Below are positions 35,735 through 45,260 of a stretch of DNA of 64,000 bases, one piece after another (position 1 is the first letter of the stretch; the number at the start of each line of letters is the position of its first letter). The notes beneath the pieces are model-generated. The model saw only the letters and a program-made list of their open reading frames with translations, was not told the origin of the DNA and made no database searches. A program made the position numbers and the translations under genes. Source of the DNA: Halosimplex carlsbadense 2-9-1 (GTDB lineage Archaea; Halobacteriota; Halobacteria; Halobacteriales; Haloarculaceae); NCBI RefSeq assembly GCF_000337455.1, contig NZ_AOIU01000034.1, positions 32,777-96,776 of the forward strand, written 5' to 3'.

Positions 35735-36613
35735 TCACTCCGAGGTGCCGGCCTCGACCTGCGATCGCAGGCCCTCACCGACCGCCGACGGCTCGAAGCC
35801 GACGACGTCGTCGAACCGCTCGGAAGTCAGCGACATGTCGGGCGCCACGTCCATGCTCTCGGGGATCGAGTCGCGCTCTATCGGCTCGGGATCGTACCCG
35901 AGGGCACGCATCGCTTCGCAGTGGAACTCGTAGACGCTGATCCGCGGCGTCGGGACGTGAACGGCGCCGGTCGCGTCGCCGTCGACCAGTGCGGCGACCG
36001 TCTCGGCCGCCTCCGTGACGAGTACCGGGCTCTTGTACATGTCCGTGAAGTACGCGACCGACTCCCCGCGGTCGAGGTGGTCGCGGGTCCGCGCGAGGCG
36101 GTGGTCGAGCCGCCCCGTGGAGAAGCCGAACAGGTAGCTCGTCCGTAGCTTCGCCGCGTCGTCGCAGTGGGCGTCGACCGCGTCCTCGAAGGCGACGAGG
36201 CGGCGGCCGTACCCGTCGCGCGGCGAGTGCGGGTCAGACTCGACGTAGGGCGCGTCGCGGCCGTCGAACACGGAGGCACTGGAGACGTAGACGAGCCGCG
36301 CGTCGGAACAGCCGGCGGCGAACCGCTCGGCGCGCTCGGCGAACGCCGCGTCGACACCGGACGCGCCGGTGTCGCGGTCGCCCCCGTACTCGACCGCCGC
36401 CGCGAACACCACGGTGTCGACATCGTGTTCGTCGATCAGGTCCGCAACGTCGTCCGTCCAGAAGTCGAACGCCACCTCGGCGGTCGGCCCCGGCTCCGAG
36501 CAGTAGGTCCCGAGGACACGGCGGTCGTCCCGGTCGTCGCACTCGCGGAGCCGCCAGGTGACCGACCGACCGAGGTAGCCGCTCGCGCCGACGACGAGGA
36601 CGGTCTCGGTCAT
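35735..36613 (-). CDS. RmlD-like SDR (sugar nucleotide reductase type)
   Basis: 292 residues. VVGASGYLGRSVTWRLREC binds the dinucleotide; SSASVFDGRDAPYVESDPHS, DGYGRRLVAFEDAVDAHCDD has YGRRL where YxxxK is usual in dTDP-4-dehydrorhamnose reductase, a Lys-to-Arg change of note. TSYLFGFSTGRLDHRL and VTEAAETVAALVD follow the family. Its ATG overlaps the larC stop by four bases. A sugar function is not supported by neighbours. Confidence 0.8.
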   Translation of the reverse strand: MTETVLVVGASGYLGRSVTWRLRECDDRDDRRVLGTYCSEPGPTAEVAFDFWTDDVADLIDEHDVDTVVFAAAVEYGGDRDTGASGVDAAFAERAERFAAGCSDARLVYVSSASVFDGRDAPYVESDPHSPRDGYGRRLVAFEDAVDAHCDDAAKLRTSYLFGFSTGRLDHRLARTRDHLDRGESVAYFTDMYKSPVLVTEAAETVAALVDGDATGAVHVPTPRISVYEFHCEAMRALGYDPEPIERDSIPESMDVAPDMSLTSERFDDVVGFEPSAVGEGLRSQVEAGTSE

Positions 36614-37950
36614 TCCCGCGCGGCCGCCTCCGCGCGGCGAGCGACCTCCCGGACGGGAAGTCCGGTCTCACGGGCGACCGCCGCCGCGTCGTCGTACTCC
36701 GCGCTCACGTCGAACACCGCCCCCTCGTCGTCCGCCCCGATCTTGACCGCCACCTCGTAGGTCCGCCCATCGACCGCTAGCTCGACGGTCCGGACCTCCC
36801 GGTCGGCGATCCAGCGGTGGCCGGCGCCGTGCTCGCGGACGCCCAGGGTCCCGGTCTCCTCGGCGAGCCGGCGCGCGACCCGCTGGGCGTCTTCGGGCTT
36901 GACGACGACCTTGACGAGGTGGCCCGGTCGGGATTTCTTCATCGTCGCCGGGAGGATCGATACGTCCCGCGCGCCCGCATCGGCGAGGGATTCCTGCAGC
37001 CCGCCCAGCACCTCGGGTGTCGCGTCGTCGAGGTTCGTCTCCAGCACCGTGATGGCGTCCTTCGAGAGGCCCCCCCTCGATTCGCCGACGACGGCCCGGA
37101 GGACGTTCGGGTACCGCTCGAAGTCGTAGCCGCCCGCCCCGTAGCCCGAGGCCGCTACGTCCAGATCCGGAAGCGAATCGACGCCGTCGGCGTAGTGAGC
37201 GAGCAGCGCCGCGCCCGTGGGAGTCAGGAGCTCCATTTCGATCGGCCCGCCTTTCAGCGACCAGTCGGCTCGCTCGGCGAGTTCGACGACCGCCGGCGCA
37301 GGGACCGGATAGGTGCCGTGGCTCATCGATACTTCGCCGCCACCGGTCGAGAGCGGCGTCGTCACGACGCGCTCGACGCCGAGGTCGTCGAGCAGCAGCG
37401 CGACGCCGACCACGTCCGCGATGGCGTCGTCGGCCCCCACCTCGTGGAAGTGCGTCCCGTCGATGTCGGTACCGTGGACGCTCGCCTCGGCCTGGCCGAG
37501 CAGCTCGAACACCCCGAGCGCGTCCGATTCGACCCCGCTCGGCAGATCCATGGACTCGACGAGGTCAACGACTTCCGCGTACGTTCGGTTCGGGCCCGCC
37601 CCCTCGGCGTGGCCGTGACCGTGGCCCTCGTCGTGGCTGTGCGTATGGTCGTGAGCGTGGTCGTTGCCGTCGTCGTGAGTGTGGTCGTGACCGTTTTTCG
37701 CCGCGCCCTCGTCGTGATCGTGGTCGCCGTCTCCCTCGACTTCGTTGGCTTCGTCGGCTTCGTCCGCGTGGCGCACGTCGACGGCGGTCGCCGCGATACC
37801 GTTCTTGACGACCGACCGGGGCTCGTAGCGGACGGGCAGGGCCTCCTCGACGCGGTCGAGCACCGCCGGGTCGGCGCCGGCCGCCACGAGCGCGCCCAAG
37901 AGCATGTCGCCGCTGGCACCCATCCGACCGTCGAACGCGAGGGTTCGCAT
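36610..37950 (-). CDS. larC: nickel pincer cofactor biosynthesis protein LarC
   Basis: 446 residues in one frame. MRTLAFDGRMGASGDMLLGA, the HEVGADDAIADVVGVA block, PLSTGGGEVSMSHGTYPVPA and ETNLDDATPEVLGGL with ATMKKSRPGHLVKVV identify LarC, which inserts nickel into the pyridinium dithiocarboxylate pincer cofactor of lactate racemase. In some bacteria it is read by frameshifting; here it is continuous. A His/Asp-rich insert (about residues 75-115, with HDHTHSHDEGHGHGH) may store nickel. LarB, LarE and LarA are not in the window. Confidence 0.92.
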   Translation of the reverse strand: MRTLAFDGRMGASGDMLLGALVAAGADPAVLDRVEEALPVRYEPRSVVKNGIAATAVDVRHADEADEANEVEGDGDHDHDEGAAKNGHDHTHDDGNDHAHDHTHSHDEGHGHGHAEGAGPNRTYAEVVDLVESMDLPSGVESDALGVFELLGQAEASVHGTDIDGTHFHEVGADDAIADVVGVALLLDDLGVERVVTTPLSTGGGEVSMSHGTYPVPAPAVVELAERADWSLKGGPIEMELLTPTGAALLAHYADGVDSLPDLDVAASGYGAGGYDFERYPNVLRAVVGESRGGLSKDAITVLETNLDDATPEVLGGLQESLADAGARDVSILPATMKKSRPGHLVKVVVKPEDAQRVARRLAEETGTLGVREHGAGHRWIADREVRTVELAVDGRTYEVAVKIGADDEGAVFDVSAEYDDAAAVARETGLPVREVARRAEAAARE

Positions 37951-38115
37951 ATACGACTACAGGCGCGCGGCGGCGGGAAAAACGGTCCGGTCACCGGGAG
38001 TGGTACGGCCCAGTGTGAGCGTGTAACAGCCTCTCACTCGTGGGCCACCCTTAATTGCGGCCCGTCGGATTGTTCCCGTCATGCACAGAGAAACGACGCG
38101 CCGACGTGTCGTCAG

Positions 38116-38757
38116 ATGACCGCGCCGGTACTGGACCCGACCGACGAGAACCTCCGCCGGGCAGCCGAGTGTATCCGCGACGGCGGCGTCGTCGTCGCGC
38201 CCAGCGACACGAACCTCGCGCTGACGCTCGACCCCTGGAATCCCGAAGCCGTCAGGCGCGCCTACGAGATCAAAGACCGGCCGGCGCACAAACCGCTCAC
38301 GCTGTTCGTCCGCGACCCCGACGACTGGCGCCGCTACGGCACTCACGATGACCCGGAGTTGGTCGACGCGCTGGTCGACCGGTTCTGGCCAGGACCCCTG
38401 AACCTCGTCCTGTCGAGCACCGACCGCGTGAGCGACGAGCGCCTCCAGCGCGACGGTACCGTCGCCGTGGGCTGTCTCGGCAATCCGACCTGGCGACGCC
38501 TGGCCGCGCTCGTCGACGGCCCGCTGGCGATGACCTCCGCCAACCGCTCCGGGACGGTCGACGACGACACCCTCGTGGATACCGACCTCGCCCGCGAACA
38601 CGTCGGCGATGGCGTCGACCTCATCATCGACGGGGAGGCGCGCGGGACCACGCGCGCCAGTGCCATCCTCGGCCTCGCGGGCGACCCCGAGTTGCTCCGC
38701 CGGGGCGACGTGTCCCCCGCGGACCTTCGGGCGGTACTCGGGTCCGATTCGCTCTGA
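38116..38757 (+). CDS. Sua5/YciO/YrdC-type threonylcarbamoyl-AMP synthase-like protein
   Basis: 213 residues. [38 protein letters not shown] (KxR-x-x-x-KP region), [10 protein letters not shown] and [16 protein letters not shown] follow the YrdC double-psi barrel fold. Family members make threonylcarbamoyl-AMP for t6A37 of tRNA, yet here the usual 'PTET' strand reads PSDTNLAL, so it may belong to the YciO-like branch. ATG 38116. It is a separate unit between larC (divergent) and cdc48. Confidence 0.83.
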   Translation: MTAPVLDPTDENLRRAAECIRDGGVVVAPSDTNLALTLDPWNPEAVRRAYEIKDRPAHKPLTLFVRDPDDWRRYGTHDDPELVDALVDRFWPGPLNLVLSSTDRVSDERLQRDGTVAVGCLGNPTWRRLAALVDGPLAMTSANRSGTVDDDTLVDTDLAREHVGDGVDLIIDGEARGTTRASAILGLAGDPELLRRGDVSPADLRAVLGSDSL

Positions 38758-38887
38758 TCGCCCGACAGCGAACCGCCCGTCGGGGTGGAGACCCCCTCCG
38801 GAGTCGGTGTCGCTCCACCGAGGGAACCGCCGGAGGCAAAAAGCATATCCGCGGGGGTACCTGAGTGAGACACACTCCCACTCCACT

Positions 38888-41113
38888 ATGAACGAAGTGC
38901 AACTAGAAGTGGCGAAAGCGTACCCGAACGACTCGGGGCGCGGCATCGCCCGGCTGGATCCCGACACGCTCCTCCACCTCAAGCTCTCTCCCGGCGACAT
39001 CATCGAGATCGAGGGTAGCGAGGTGACCGCGGCGAAGGTCTGGCGCGCGGACCGCCAGGACTGGAACACCGACACCGTGCGCATCGACGGGTTCACGCGC
39101 CAGAACGCCGACGTGGGGATCGGCGAGCGCGTCGAGATCCGCAAGGCCGACGCCGAGAAGGCCGACAAGCTCGTCCTCGCGCCGCCCGAGGAGGCCAGCG
39201 TCCAGTTCGGATCCGACGCCGCCGGCATGGTCAAGCGGCAGATCCTCAAGCGGCCGGTCGTCGAGCGCGACATCGTCCCGGTGATGTCCTCGACGAACCA
39301 TCCGTTCATGCGCTCGCCCGGCCAGGCCATCCCCCTGATCGCCGTCGAGACCGAGCCCGAGGGCGTCTGTCTCATCACCGAGGACACCGAGGTCGAGCTG
39401 CGCGAGGAACCCATCTCCGGCTTCGAGAAGACCGGCGGCGGGATCACCTACGAGGACATCGGCGGCCTCCAGAACGAGATCCAGCGCGTCCGGGAGATGG
39501 TCGAGCTCCCGATGAAACACCCCCAGATCTTCAAGAAACTCGGGATCGAGCCGCCCCAGGGGGTCCTGCTGCACGGCCCGCCCGGCACCGGGAAGACGCT
39601 GCTGGCCAAGGCCGTCGCCAACGAGACCTCCGCGAGTTTCTTCTCTATCGCCGGCCCGGAGATCATCTCCAAGTACTACGGCGAATCGGAACAGCAGTTA
39701 CGGGAGATCTTCGAGGACGCCAGCGAGGAATCCCCCTCTATCATCTTCATCGACGAACTCGACTCTATCGCCCCCAAGCGCGAGGACGTGACCGGCGAGG
39801 TCGAACGCCGGGTCGTCGCGCAGTTGCTGACGATGATGGACGGCCTCGAATCGCGCGGCCAGGTCATCGTCATCGCCGCGACCAACCGCGTCGACTCGGT
39901 CGACCCCGCGCTGCGTCGCCCGGGTCGGTTCGACCGCGAGATCGAGATCGGCGTCCCCGACGAGGTGGGTAGGGAAGAAATCCTCCAGATCCACACCCGC
40001 GGCATGCCGCTGTCGGACGACGTGACGCTCGGTCGGCTCGCCGACGAGACCCACGGCTTCGTCGGCGCCGACATCGAGAGTCTGACGAAAGAGGCCGCGA
40101 TGAAGGCGCTGCGCAGGTACCTCCCGGAGATCGATCTGGACGAGGAGGACATCCCACCGAGCCTGATCGACCGGATGATCATCAAGCGCGAGGACTTCCG
40201 CGGGGCCCTCAACGAGGTGAGTCCGAGCGCCATGCGGGAGGTCCTCGTCGAGTTGCCGAAGGTCTCCTGGGACGACGTGGGCGGGCTCGAAGAGGCCAAG
40301 GGCAAGGTCCAGGAGTCCGTCGAGTGGCCGCTGAACAAGCCACAGAAGTTCCAGCGGATGGGGATCGACCCGCCGTCGGGGGTGTTGCTGTACGGGCCGC
40401 CCGGCACCGGGAAGACGCTGATGGCCAAGGCCGTCGCGAACGAGACCGACGCCAACTTCATCAGCGTGCGTGGTCCGCAGCTGCTGTCGAAGTGGGTCGG
40501 CGAGTCGGAGAAGGCCATCCGCCAGACGTTCAGGAAAGCGAAGCAGGTCGCCCCGACGGTGATCTTCTTCGACGAGCTGGACTCGCTGGCGCCCGGCCGC
40601 GGCGGCGACGTGGGCAGTAACGTCTCCGAGCGCGTCGTCAACCAGCTCCTCACGGAGCTCGACGGGCTGGAGGACATGGAAGACGTGATGGTCATCGGTG
40701 CGACCAACCGCCCGGACATGATCGACCCCGCGCTCATCCGCTCCGGTCGGTTCGATAGGTTGGTGATGATCGGCGAGCCCGACATCGAGGGCCGCGAGCA
40801 GATCCTCCGCATCCACACGGAGGACCAGCCGCTCTCGCCCGACGTGAGCCTGCGCGAGATGGCGGAGATAACCGAGGGCTTCGTCGGTTCCGACCTCGAA
40901 TCCATCGGCCGCGAGGCCGCCATCGAGGCCCTGCGCGAGGACGACGACGCCGAGGTCGTCGACATGCGCCACTTCCGCCAGGCGCTGGACAACGTTCGCC
41001 CCACGATCACCGACGACATCCGCGACTACTACGAGCAGATGGAAGAGGAGTTCAAGAGCGGTGGCAACCGGGGTCAGCAGCGCCGCTCGGGCGGTCGCAT
41101 CGGCTTCCAGTAG
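38888..41113 (+). CDS. cdc48: Cdc48/VCP-type AAA ATPase
   Basis: 741 residues. An N domain (about 1-190: [20 protein letters not shown]) is followed by two AAA modules: Walker [15 protein letters not shown] near 229 and [14 protein letters not shown] near 503, Walker [13 protein letters not shown] and [13 protein letters not shown], and SRH arginines in [20 protein letters not shown] and [20 protein letters not shown]. It unfolds substrates for the archaeal proteasome. An A/T box lies at about 38840-38850, upstream of ATG 38888. Confidence 0.96.
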   Translation: MNEVQLEVAKAYPNDSGRGIARLDPDTLLHLKLSPGDIIEIEGSEVTAAKVWRADRQDWNTDTVRIDGFTRQNADVGIGERVEIRKADAEKADKLVLAPPEEASVQFGSDAAGMVKRQILKRPVVERDIVPVMSSTNHPFMRSPGQAIPLIAVETEPEGVCLITEDTEVELREEPISGFEKTGGGITYEDIGGLQNEIQRVREMVELPMKHPQIFKKLGIEPPQGVLLHGPPGTGKTLLAKAVANETSASFFSIAGPEIISKYYGESEQQLREIFEDASEESPSIIFIDELDSIAPKREDVTGEVERRVVAQLLTMMDGLESRGQVIVIAATNRVDSVDPALRRPGRFDREIEIGVPDEVGREEILQIHTRGMPLSDDVTLGRLADETHGFVGADIESLTKEAAMKALRRYLPEIDLDEEDIPPSLIDRMIIKREDFRGALNEVSPSAMREVLVELPKVSWDDVGGLEEAKGKVQESVEWPLNKPQKFQRMGIDPPSGVLLYGPPGTGKTLMAKAVANETDANFISVRGPQLLSKWVGESEKAIRQTFRKAKQVAPTVIFFDELDSLAPGRGGDVGSNVSERVVNQLLTELDGLEDMEDVMVIGATNRPDMIDPALIRSGRFDRLVMIGEPDIEGREQILRIHTEDQPLSPDVSLREMAEITEGFVGSDLESIGREAAIEALREDDDAEVVDMRHFRQALDNVRPTITDDIRDYYEQMEEEFKSGGNRGQQRRSGGRIGFQ

Positions 41114-41192
41114 GTACCCCACCGTTTTCGCTCGGGTGTCCTCGTCCGCTTCGCTCGGATACGCTACCGACAGTGAATCGTGCGCGAGGCAG

Positions 41193-41609
41193 TCACCCTT
41201 TCAGCCAGTTCGGTGCCCTGGGGATCTCCTGTGGGGAGTTGTAGTGGAGCTGCTCCAGACAGTCCGTGATGAACGTCACGATATCCCGGCCCGCTTCGGG
41301 TTCGAGGGTGATCACCGTTCCCAGTTCGTCACCCTGCGTGAAGTGGAACAGTATCGCGTCGTCGTAGAAGTTCACCGTACAGTGGTTCGTCCCGAGGTCG
41401 AACGGCTCTTCGACAGTTCGACTCTGATTCTCCCGTCGATAGTACTCGGTCAGTTCCTCCATCTTTTCGGGCGGATACAGCGCGTCGACGTCGTCTCGCA
41501 TGTACAGTGAGACGTACTCGTCTCCGGAATAGTGAATCGCGCCGCGCAAGTACTCGCCCGCCTGCTCTTCGAGAAAATTCACGAGACGGACTGCAGATTC
41601 TTCCGGCAT
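41193..41609 (-). CDS. haloarchaeal small protein (DUF7522-like)
   Basis: 138 residues. Helix AVRLVNFLEEQAGEYLRGAI, strand DEYVSLYMRDDVDALYPPEK, a helix with EELTEYYRR, then beta strands (NHCTVNFYDDAILFHFTQGD, LGTVITLEPEAG) and a final helix (FITDCLEQLHYNSP). The plan fits a halophile-specific family, provisionally DUF7522. It resembles the protein at 54973-55407 in layout. No enzymatic motif. Function unknown. Confidence 0.7.
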   Translation of the reverse strand: MPEESAVRLVNFLEEQAGEYLRGAIHYSGDEYVSLYMRDDVDALYPPEKMEELTEYYRRENQSRTVEEPFDLGTNHCTVNFYDDAILFHFTQGDELGTVITLEPEAGRDIVTFITDCLEQLHYNSPQEIPRAPNWLKG

Positions 41610-41784
41610 GTCCCACTAGATGCCGTCGGCGAATATCACTATTCGGGGATCGAAGCTCCGGGTAGCCGTTCGATACGCAACCCTCTCCGAACAGTCACGG
41701 CGTCGCGACAGTGTCCCCATGTGTGATACAGAGTCGCACAGCCACCCAAACGATACGTGAGAGCGGACGTATCGTCGAGACAGA

Positions 41785-42126
41785 ATGACCGATGTCGTGA
41801 TGGTCAAACAGCGGGTACAGGAGGACAAAGTCGACCGCCTGAAAACGTGGATGGCCGAGGTCCGAGACCGCCGAGACGAGGCCGAGGAGACGCTGCGCGA
41901 CGAAAGGGTGCAGACGGAGTCGGCGTTTCTCGAACACACGGACGACGGACCGCATCTGATCTACTATATGGAGGCTGAGGACATCGACCGGGTCTGGGAG
42001 CAGTTCGAGGACTCCGACCACGAGATAGACCGGGAACACGAACAGGTCATGAGCGAGGTACTGGCAGACGGGCGCGACATGGGGGAGTACGAACACCTCT
42101 ATCACCTCACGAATCCCGAGCGTTGA
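41785..42126 (+). CDS. DUF6176-like small protein
   Basis: 113 residues: MTDVVMVKQRVQEDKVDRLK, TWMAEVRDRRDEAEETLRDE, then VQTESAFLEHTDDGPHLIYY, MEAEDIDRVWEQFEDSDHEI. A ferredoxin-like alpha/beta sandwich is likely, as in dimeric mono-oxygenase-like folds; the DUF6176 assignment is by overall resemblance. The stop is 10 bases before the first unit of the repeat array. Confidence 0.72.
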   Translation: MTDVVMVKQRVQEDKVDRLKTWMAEVRDRRDEAEETLRDERVQTESAFLEHTDDGPHLIYYMEAEDIDRVWEQFEDSDHEIDREHEQVMSEVLADGRDMGEYEHLYHLTNPER

Positions 42127-42135
42127 CGCCAGTTC

Positions 42136-42186
42136 TTTAAGTCATTCTCGTCACAACGGGATACAGTAAGAGGAGTTCTGCGGGGA
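42136..42186 (+). repeat. array unit 1 of 4 (TTTAAG box)
   Basis: First of four direct repeats with period about 119-121 nt. It starts TTTAAGTCATTCTCGTCACA and continues through ACGGGATACAGTAAGAGGAG to TTCTGCGGGGA. The TTTAAG box followed by conserved DNA through the expected start point (about 25-30 nt downstream) resembles a promoter. The 70 bases between units are not conserved. Confidence 0.85.
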
Positions 42187-42256
42187 GCGTATCTCGCCTG
42201 GCGGACGCTTCGTTCGTGGTCGATCCGAGCGGTGGGACAGGCTAGCCCTGCTGGCC

Positions 42257-42307
42257 TTTAAGTCATTCTCGTCACAACGGGATACAGTAAGAGGAGTTCT
42301 GCGGGGA
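42257..42307 (+). repeat. array unit 2 of 4 (TTTAAG box)
   Basis: Identical to unit 1 across its conserved 50 bases (TTTAAG to GCGGGGA). The following spacer can form a hairpin with GGTCCG and CGGACC arms. Confidence 0.85.
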
Positions 42308-42375
42308 TTACGACCCCCCAGCCGACGGTCCGTCCGCGTCGAGCGGACCGGTGTAGCGGGCTTGGCCCGATACCC

Positions 42376-42420
42376 TTTAAGTCACTCTCGTCACAACGGG
42401 ATGTAGTAAGAGGAGTTCTG
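42376..42420 (+). repeat. array unit 3 of 4 (TTTAAG box)
   Basis: Same core with three substitutions (ATTC to ACTC; GATACAG to GATGTAG), ending TTCTG, after which similarity to the other units stops. Confidence 0.85.
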
Positions 42421-42494
42421 TCGAGTTCCACACCGTCCAGTGGAGACTCCGTCACCGACCGGCCATTACGATTCGGATCCCTTTCGAGTCGCTG

Positions 42495-42535
42495 TTTAAG
42501 TAGTTCTCGTCACAACGGTCTATAGTAAGCGGAAG
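42495..42535 (+). repeat. array unit 4 of 4, most diverged, nearest the gene
   Basis: TTTAAGTAGTTCTCGTCACA then ACGGTCTATAGTAAGCGGAA. The conserved core ends after about 40 bases. It lies about 110 nt before ATG 42609 of the RNA polymerase epsilon-like gene, so it is the proximal promoter candidate. Confidence 0.8.
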
Positions 42536-42608
42536 CGATCGATTCTCGCCGTCCTCCGCCGCCGTCCAGCCGGAGGTTTCTATAGTCGCGAGGGCGAAGG
42601 CCGACGAG

Positions 42609-43373
42609 ATGAACGGGGGACGCGACGCGGCCGACCACGGACTGCGGACCAGCAGCGAGCCGGTCGACCCGCGCGCGGAGCGCGACGTGAGCACGCGACC
42701 CGGCGACGGGTCGCTGGGACGGGTCGAGGCGGTCAAAGACGAGGCGTTCCGGCGCTGGGACGTGACGACGCCGAGCGCGACGCTCATCGGCCGGGCCGAG
42801 AACCCCGACGAGGACGTGAGCGAGAACCTCCGGCGACTGCACGACGAGCAACACCCGGCGATGGCGGGCCACGCCGAGCGGATGCACCGACTGGAGAAGG
42901 CCCGGATCACCCACGCCTTTTGCAATCGGCTGGCGCTGACGCCGTGGGAGCGCGACCGGGCGCTGGGCATCATGACCGATCTGGACCTGACCGTCTTCGG
43001 CAGCCAGCGAGCCATCCAGAAGGTCGCGCTGGTCACGATCCAGCACGTCGTCGACGACGAGCGCCAGCGCATCCTGGGGCTGCAGGATCAGGAGTGGATC
43101 GCCGAGCAGCCGCCCGAATCGCTGGCCGACCTCCACGAGCGGTTCGACTCGATCAAGGAGGACCCGCGCTACCGGACGCTGATGGATCTGGTGGGGCTGG
43201 ACGTGACGAGCGTCAACCGGCTGTCCCGGACGCTCCGGGAGCAACTGGACGAGCAGGACCTCCACGGGGCAGTGTTCGGACGCAATCCCCATCGGGACCC
43301 GAGCCTGCCCCAGATCCGCGACCGCGACCCCACCGAGGTGCCGAAATCCGACGGCGACCCGACCGCGGAGTGA
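42609..43373 (+). CDS. DNA-directed RNA polymerase subunit epsilon-like protein
   Basis: 254 residues. A charged, disordered-looking start (about 1-50) is followed by RRWDVTTPSATLIGRAENPD, LRRLHDEQHPAMAGHAERMH and a helical core with LTPWERDRALGIMTDLDLTV and FGSQRAIQKVALVTIQHVVD, resembling cyclin-like or TFB-like helices. The pattern is that of the haloarchaeal protein annotated as RNA polymerase subunit epsilon; I recall the family by its motifs and could not search. Four repeat units precede it. No catalytic motif. Confidence 0.65.
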   Translation: MNGGRDAADHGLRTSSEPVDPRAERDVSTRPGDGSLGRVEAVKDEAFRRWDVTTPSATLIGRAENPDEDVSENLRRLHDEQHPAMAGHAERMHRLEKARITHAFCNRLALTPWERDRALGIMTDLDLTVFGSQRAIQKVALVTIQHVVDDERQRILGLQDQEWIAEQPPESLADLHERFDSIKEDPRYRTLMDLVGLDVTSVNRLSRTLREQLDEQDLHGAVFGRNPHRDPSLPQIRDRDPTEVPKSDGDPTAE

Positions 43374-43460
43374 CTCGGCGGGCACCCCCTCGCCGTCCAC
43401 TCTCGGTCACCCCCATCAGGTTCTTTTCCCTCGCCGTCCAATCGGTAGCTACGGTATCAC

Positions 43461-43610
43461 ATGACAACCACAATCGAGATCGACGACGACCTCGCCGAGC
43501 GCATGGAGGGGCACCTCGAAGAGGACGAATCGCTCGCCGAACTGGTCGAGGAGCTGGTCAACGTCTACGAGACGGAAGGCACCTTCCTCCAGGAAGGCTA
43601 TTCGGAGTAG
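43461..43610 (+). CDS. small RHH-like protein (DUF7557-like)
   Basis: 49 residues: MTTTIEIDDDLAERMEGHLE, EDESLAELVEELVNVYETEG, ending TFLQEGYSE. One N-terminal strand then two helices, as in ribbon-helix-helix antitoxin or repressor proteins. No toxin partner is adjacent. Start ATG 43461 directly follows an AT-rich stretch (GGTATCAC). Confidence 0.72.
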   Translation: MTTTIEIDDDLAERMEGHLEEDESLAELVEELVNVYETEGTFLQEGYSE

Positions 43611-43737
43611 CGTCGTCGGTCGACCGAGAAGCGGGGGTCCGTGCGTTCCCAGCGAGGCGGGAGGCCGGCGCGGCGTCGATCGGTTCGGCGCCGAGTCGGC
43701 CGACCGCTCGCCGTCGCGGTCGACGTTCGTGTAGTCC

Positions 43738-44880
43738 TTACAGCTCGCCGAGCTTGCGGAGCAGCTGGCCGCGGTACTCCTCGTCGGCTTGGACGTCCTT
43801 GAGTTCGAGGACGTTACGTTCGAGTTTGTCGAGGGCGACGCCGAACGCCGAGTCGGCGCCGTAGCCCTCGCCGGAGCCGGCAGCCTGGCCCTTGTTGGTG
43901 CGCAGGCGGATCTGCGCGCGGATCAGCGGCGTGCCGCGGAGCTTCTCCTTGTGTTCGTGGAAGCGGACGTGGCAGTGCTGGACCTGCATCGCCTGGTACT
44001 TGTCGGCGACGCGCTCGATGCGCTGGCGGATGTCCTCGCGGCTGATCGTGTCCAGGAGCTTGATGTTCGTGATCTGGACGTCCATGTGCTCCTCCTCGGT
44101 GAACGTCAGCGCCCGGAGCACGTCGGTCTTGGTGAGGATACCTTCGACGACGCTGTCGGTTCCCTCGGGCGTGACCACGAGCCCGGCGTAGTCGTTGTCG
44201 AGCATGCGCTGGACGGCGTCGCGGACCGATTCGTCGAGGGTCGTCGTGGCGACGGGACTGGACATCTCGTCGTAGACGGGCAGGTCGAGCATCCGGTCGA
44301 TGTCGCCGGCGCGCTCGCCGCGGGTGGCCTTGTCCATGTCGCGGACGACGATGTCGACGATGTCGTGACGAGTGACCATCCCCGAGAGGTTCCCGTCCTC
44401 GTCGAGCACGGGAAGCCGAGAGATCCCGTGCTCGCGGAGGAGGTTGATCGCCTGGCCGACGTTGGTCTCCTCGGTGACGGTGACGACCTCGTCAGTGTAG
44501 ATGTCTACGACCGAGAGGGCGTCGAGGTTCTCGAGGACCGCCTCGAGGATCGCGTCCTCGGTGACGATCCCCCAGAGGCTGCCCGCCTCGAAGACGGGCG
44601 CGACTTTGGTCCCGCCCTCGACGAGGACGCGGGCGACCTCGCGCACGTCGTCGGTGCGCTCGACCTTGGGGGCCGACTGCAGCATCGCGCTGGCCTTCGT
44701 GTTGTCTTCGATGTGAGACTGCACCAGCTGCTTCTGCGTGACGATCCCAGCGTACTCGCCGTCGTCGGTGACGATCAGGCCCTTGGGGTTCTCTCGCTCG
44801 AACTTCGACCGGACTTTGCCCAAGCGCTCGTCCACGTCGACCGTGACGTACTCGCTGGTGGCAATATCAGCAATATCCAT
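43738..44880 (-). CDS. four-CBS protein with hibernation-factor-like C-terminus
   Basis: 380 residues from ATG 44880. Four CBS motifs occupy about 1-270 (DIADIATSEYVTVDVDERLG, TEDAILEAVLENLDALSVVD, HGISRLPVLDEDGNLSGMVT, NDYAGLVVTPEGTDSVVEGI). The last 100 residues (VQITNIKLLDTISREDIRQR, VRFHEHKEKLRGTPLIRAQI, DSAFGVALDKLERNVLELK) match the beta-alpha-beta-beta-beta-alpha plan of HPF/S30AE ribosome-hibernation domains. CBS sites bind adenine nucleotides, so energy-responsive ribosome binding is a plausible inference. A longer frame to 44985 adds 35 unlike residues. Confidence 0.8.
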   Translation of the reverse strand: MDIADIATSEYVTVDVDERLGKVRSKFERENPKGLIVTDDGEYAGIVTQKQLVQSHIEDNTKASAMLQSAPKVERTDDVREVARVLVEGGTKVAPVFEAGSLWGIVTEDAILEAVLENLDALSVVDIYTDEVVTVTEETNVGQAINLLREHGISRLPVLDEDGNLSGMVTRHDIVDIVVRDMDKATRGERAGDIDRMLDLPVYDEMSSPVATTTLDESVRDAVQRMLDNDYAGLVVTPEGTDSVVEGILTKTDVLRALTFTEEEHMDVQITNIKLLDTISREDIRQRIERVADKYQAMQVQHCHVRFHEHKEKLRGTPLIRAQIRLRTNKGQAAGSGEGYGADSAFGVALDKLERNVLELKDVQADEEYRGQLLRKLGEL

Positions 44881-45260
44881 CTGAATCTCCCATCCAGAGA
44901 GTTCGACGCCGACACTATTCAAACTTGGCGAACACTCCCACGAATCGACAATGTCGGATCCGGCCCGCCGACTCCGGATCCCCAACCGATGTCCTCCCCC
45001 GCTCTGATCGCGACCCCGCCGTTTACAGAGTCCCTTCCGCGTGGTACGCCGCCTTTACTGCCACGACTGGCCACGCTCCCGCGACGAACTGCCGTCTCCG
45101 CCCGTCACCCCGCCGGATCCGATCGGGACTCCATCACGAGGATTTCGACGATAGTCGAATAATACTACGACTTTAATCGAATCCATCCGTTCACCGAAAT
45201 ATCGAACACAGACCGGAACAGAAGTTAACGTTCGTTCACCGAAGGGGGAGTATTACCGGC

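Noticed and set aside
36610..37950. Programmed frameshift in larC
   Set aside because: The reading frame is continuous through both halves of LarC.
42258..42455. Minus-strand 65-residue frame in the repeat array
   Set aside because: It runs across the repeated units and spacers with no conserved codon pattern between units.
43738..44985. Longer N-terminus for the CBS protein (start at 44985)
   Set aside because: The added 35 residues are not CBS-like and ATG 44880 fits the start of the first CBS motif.
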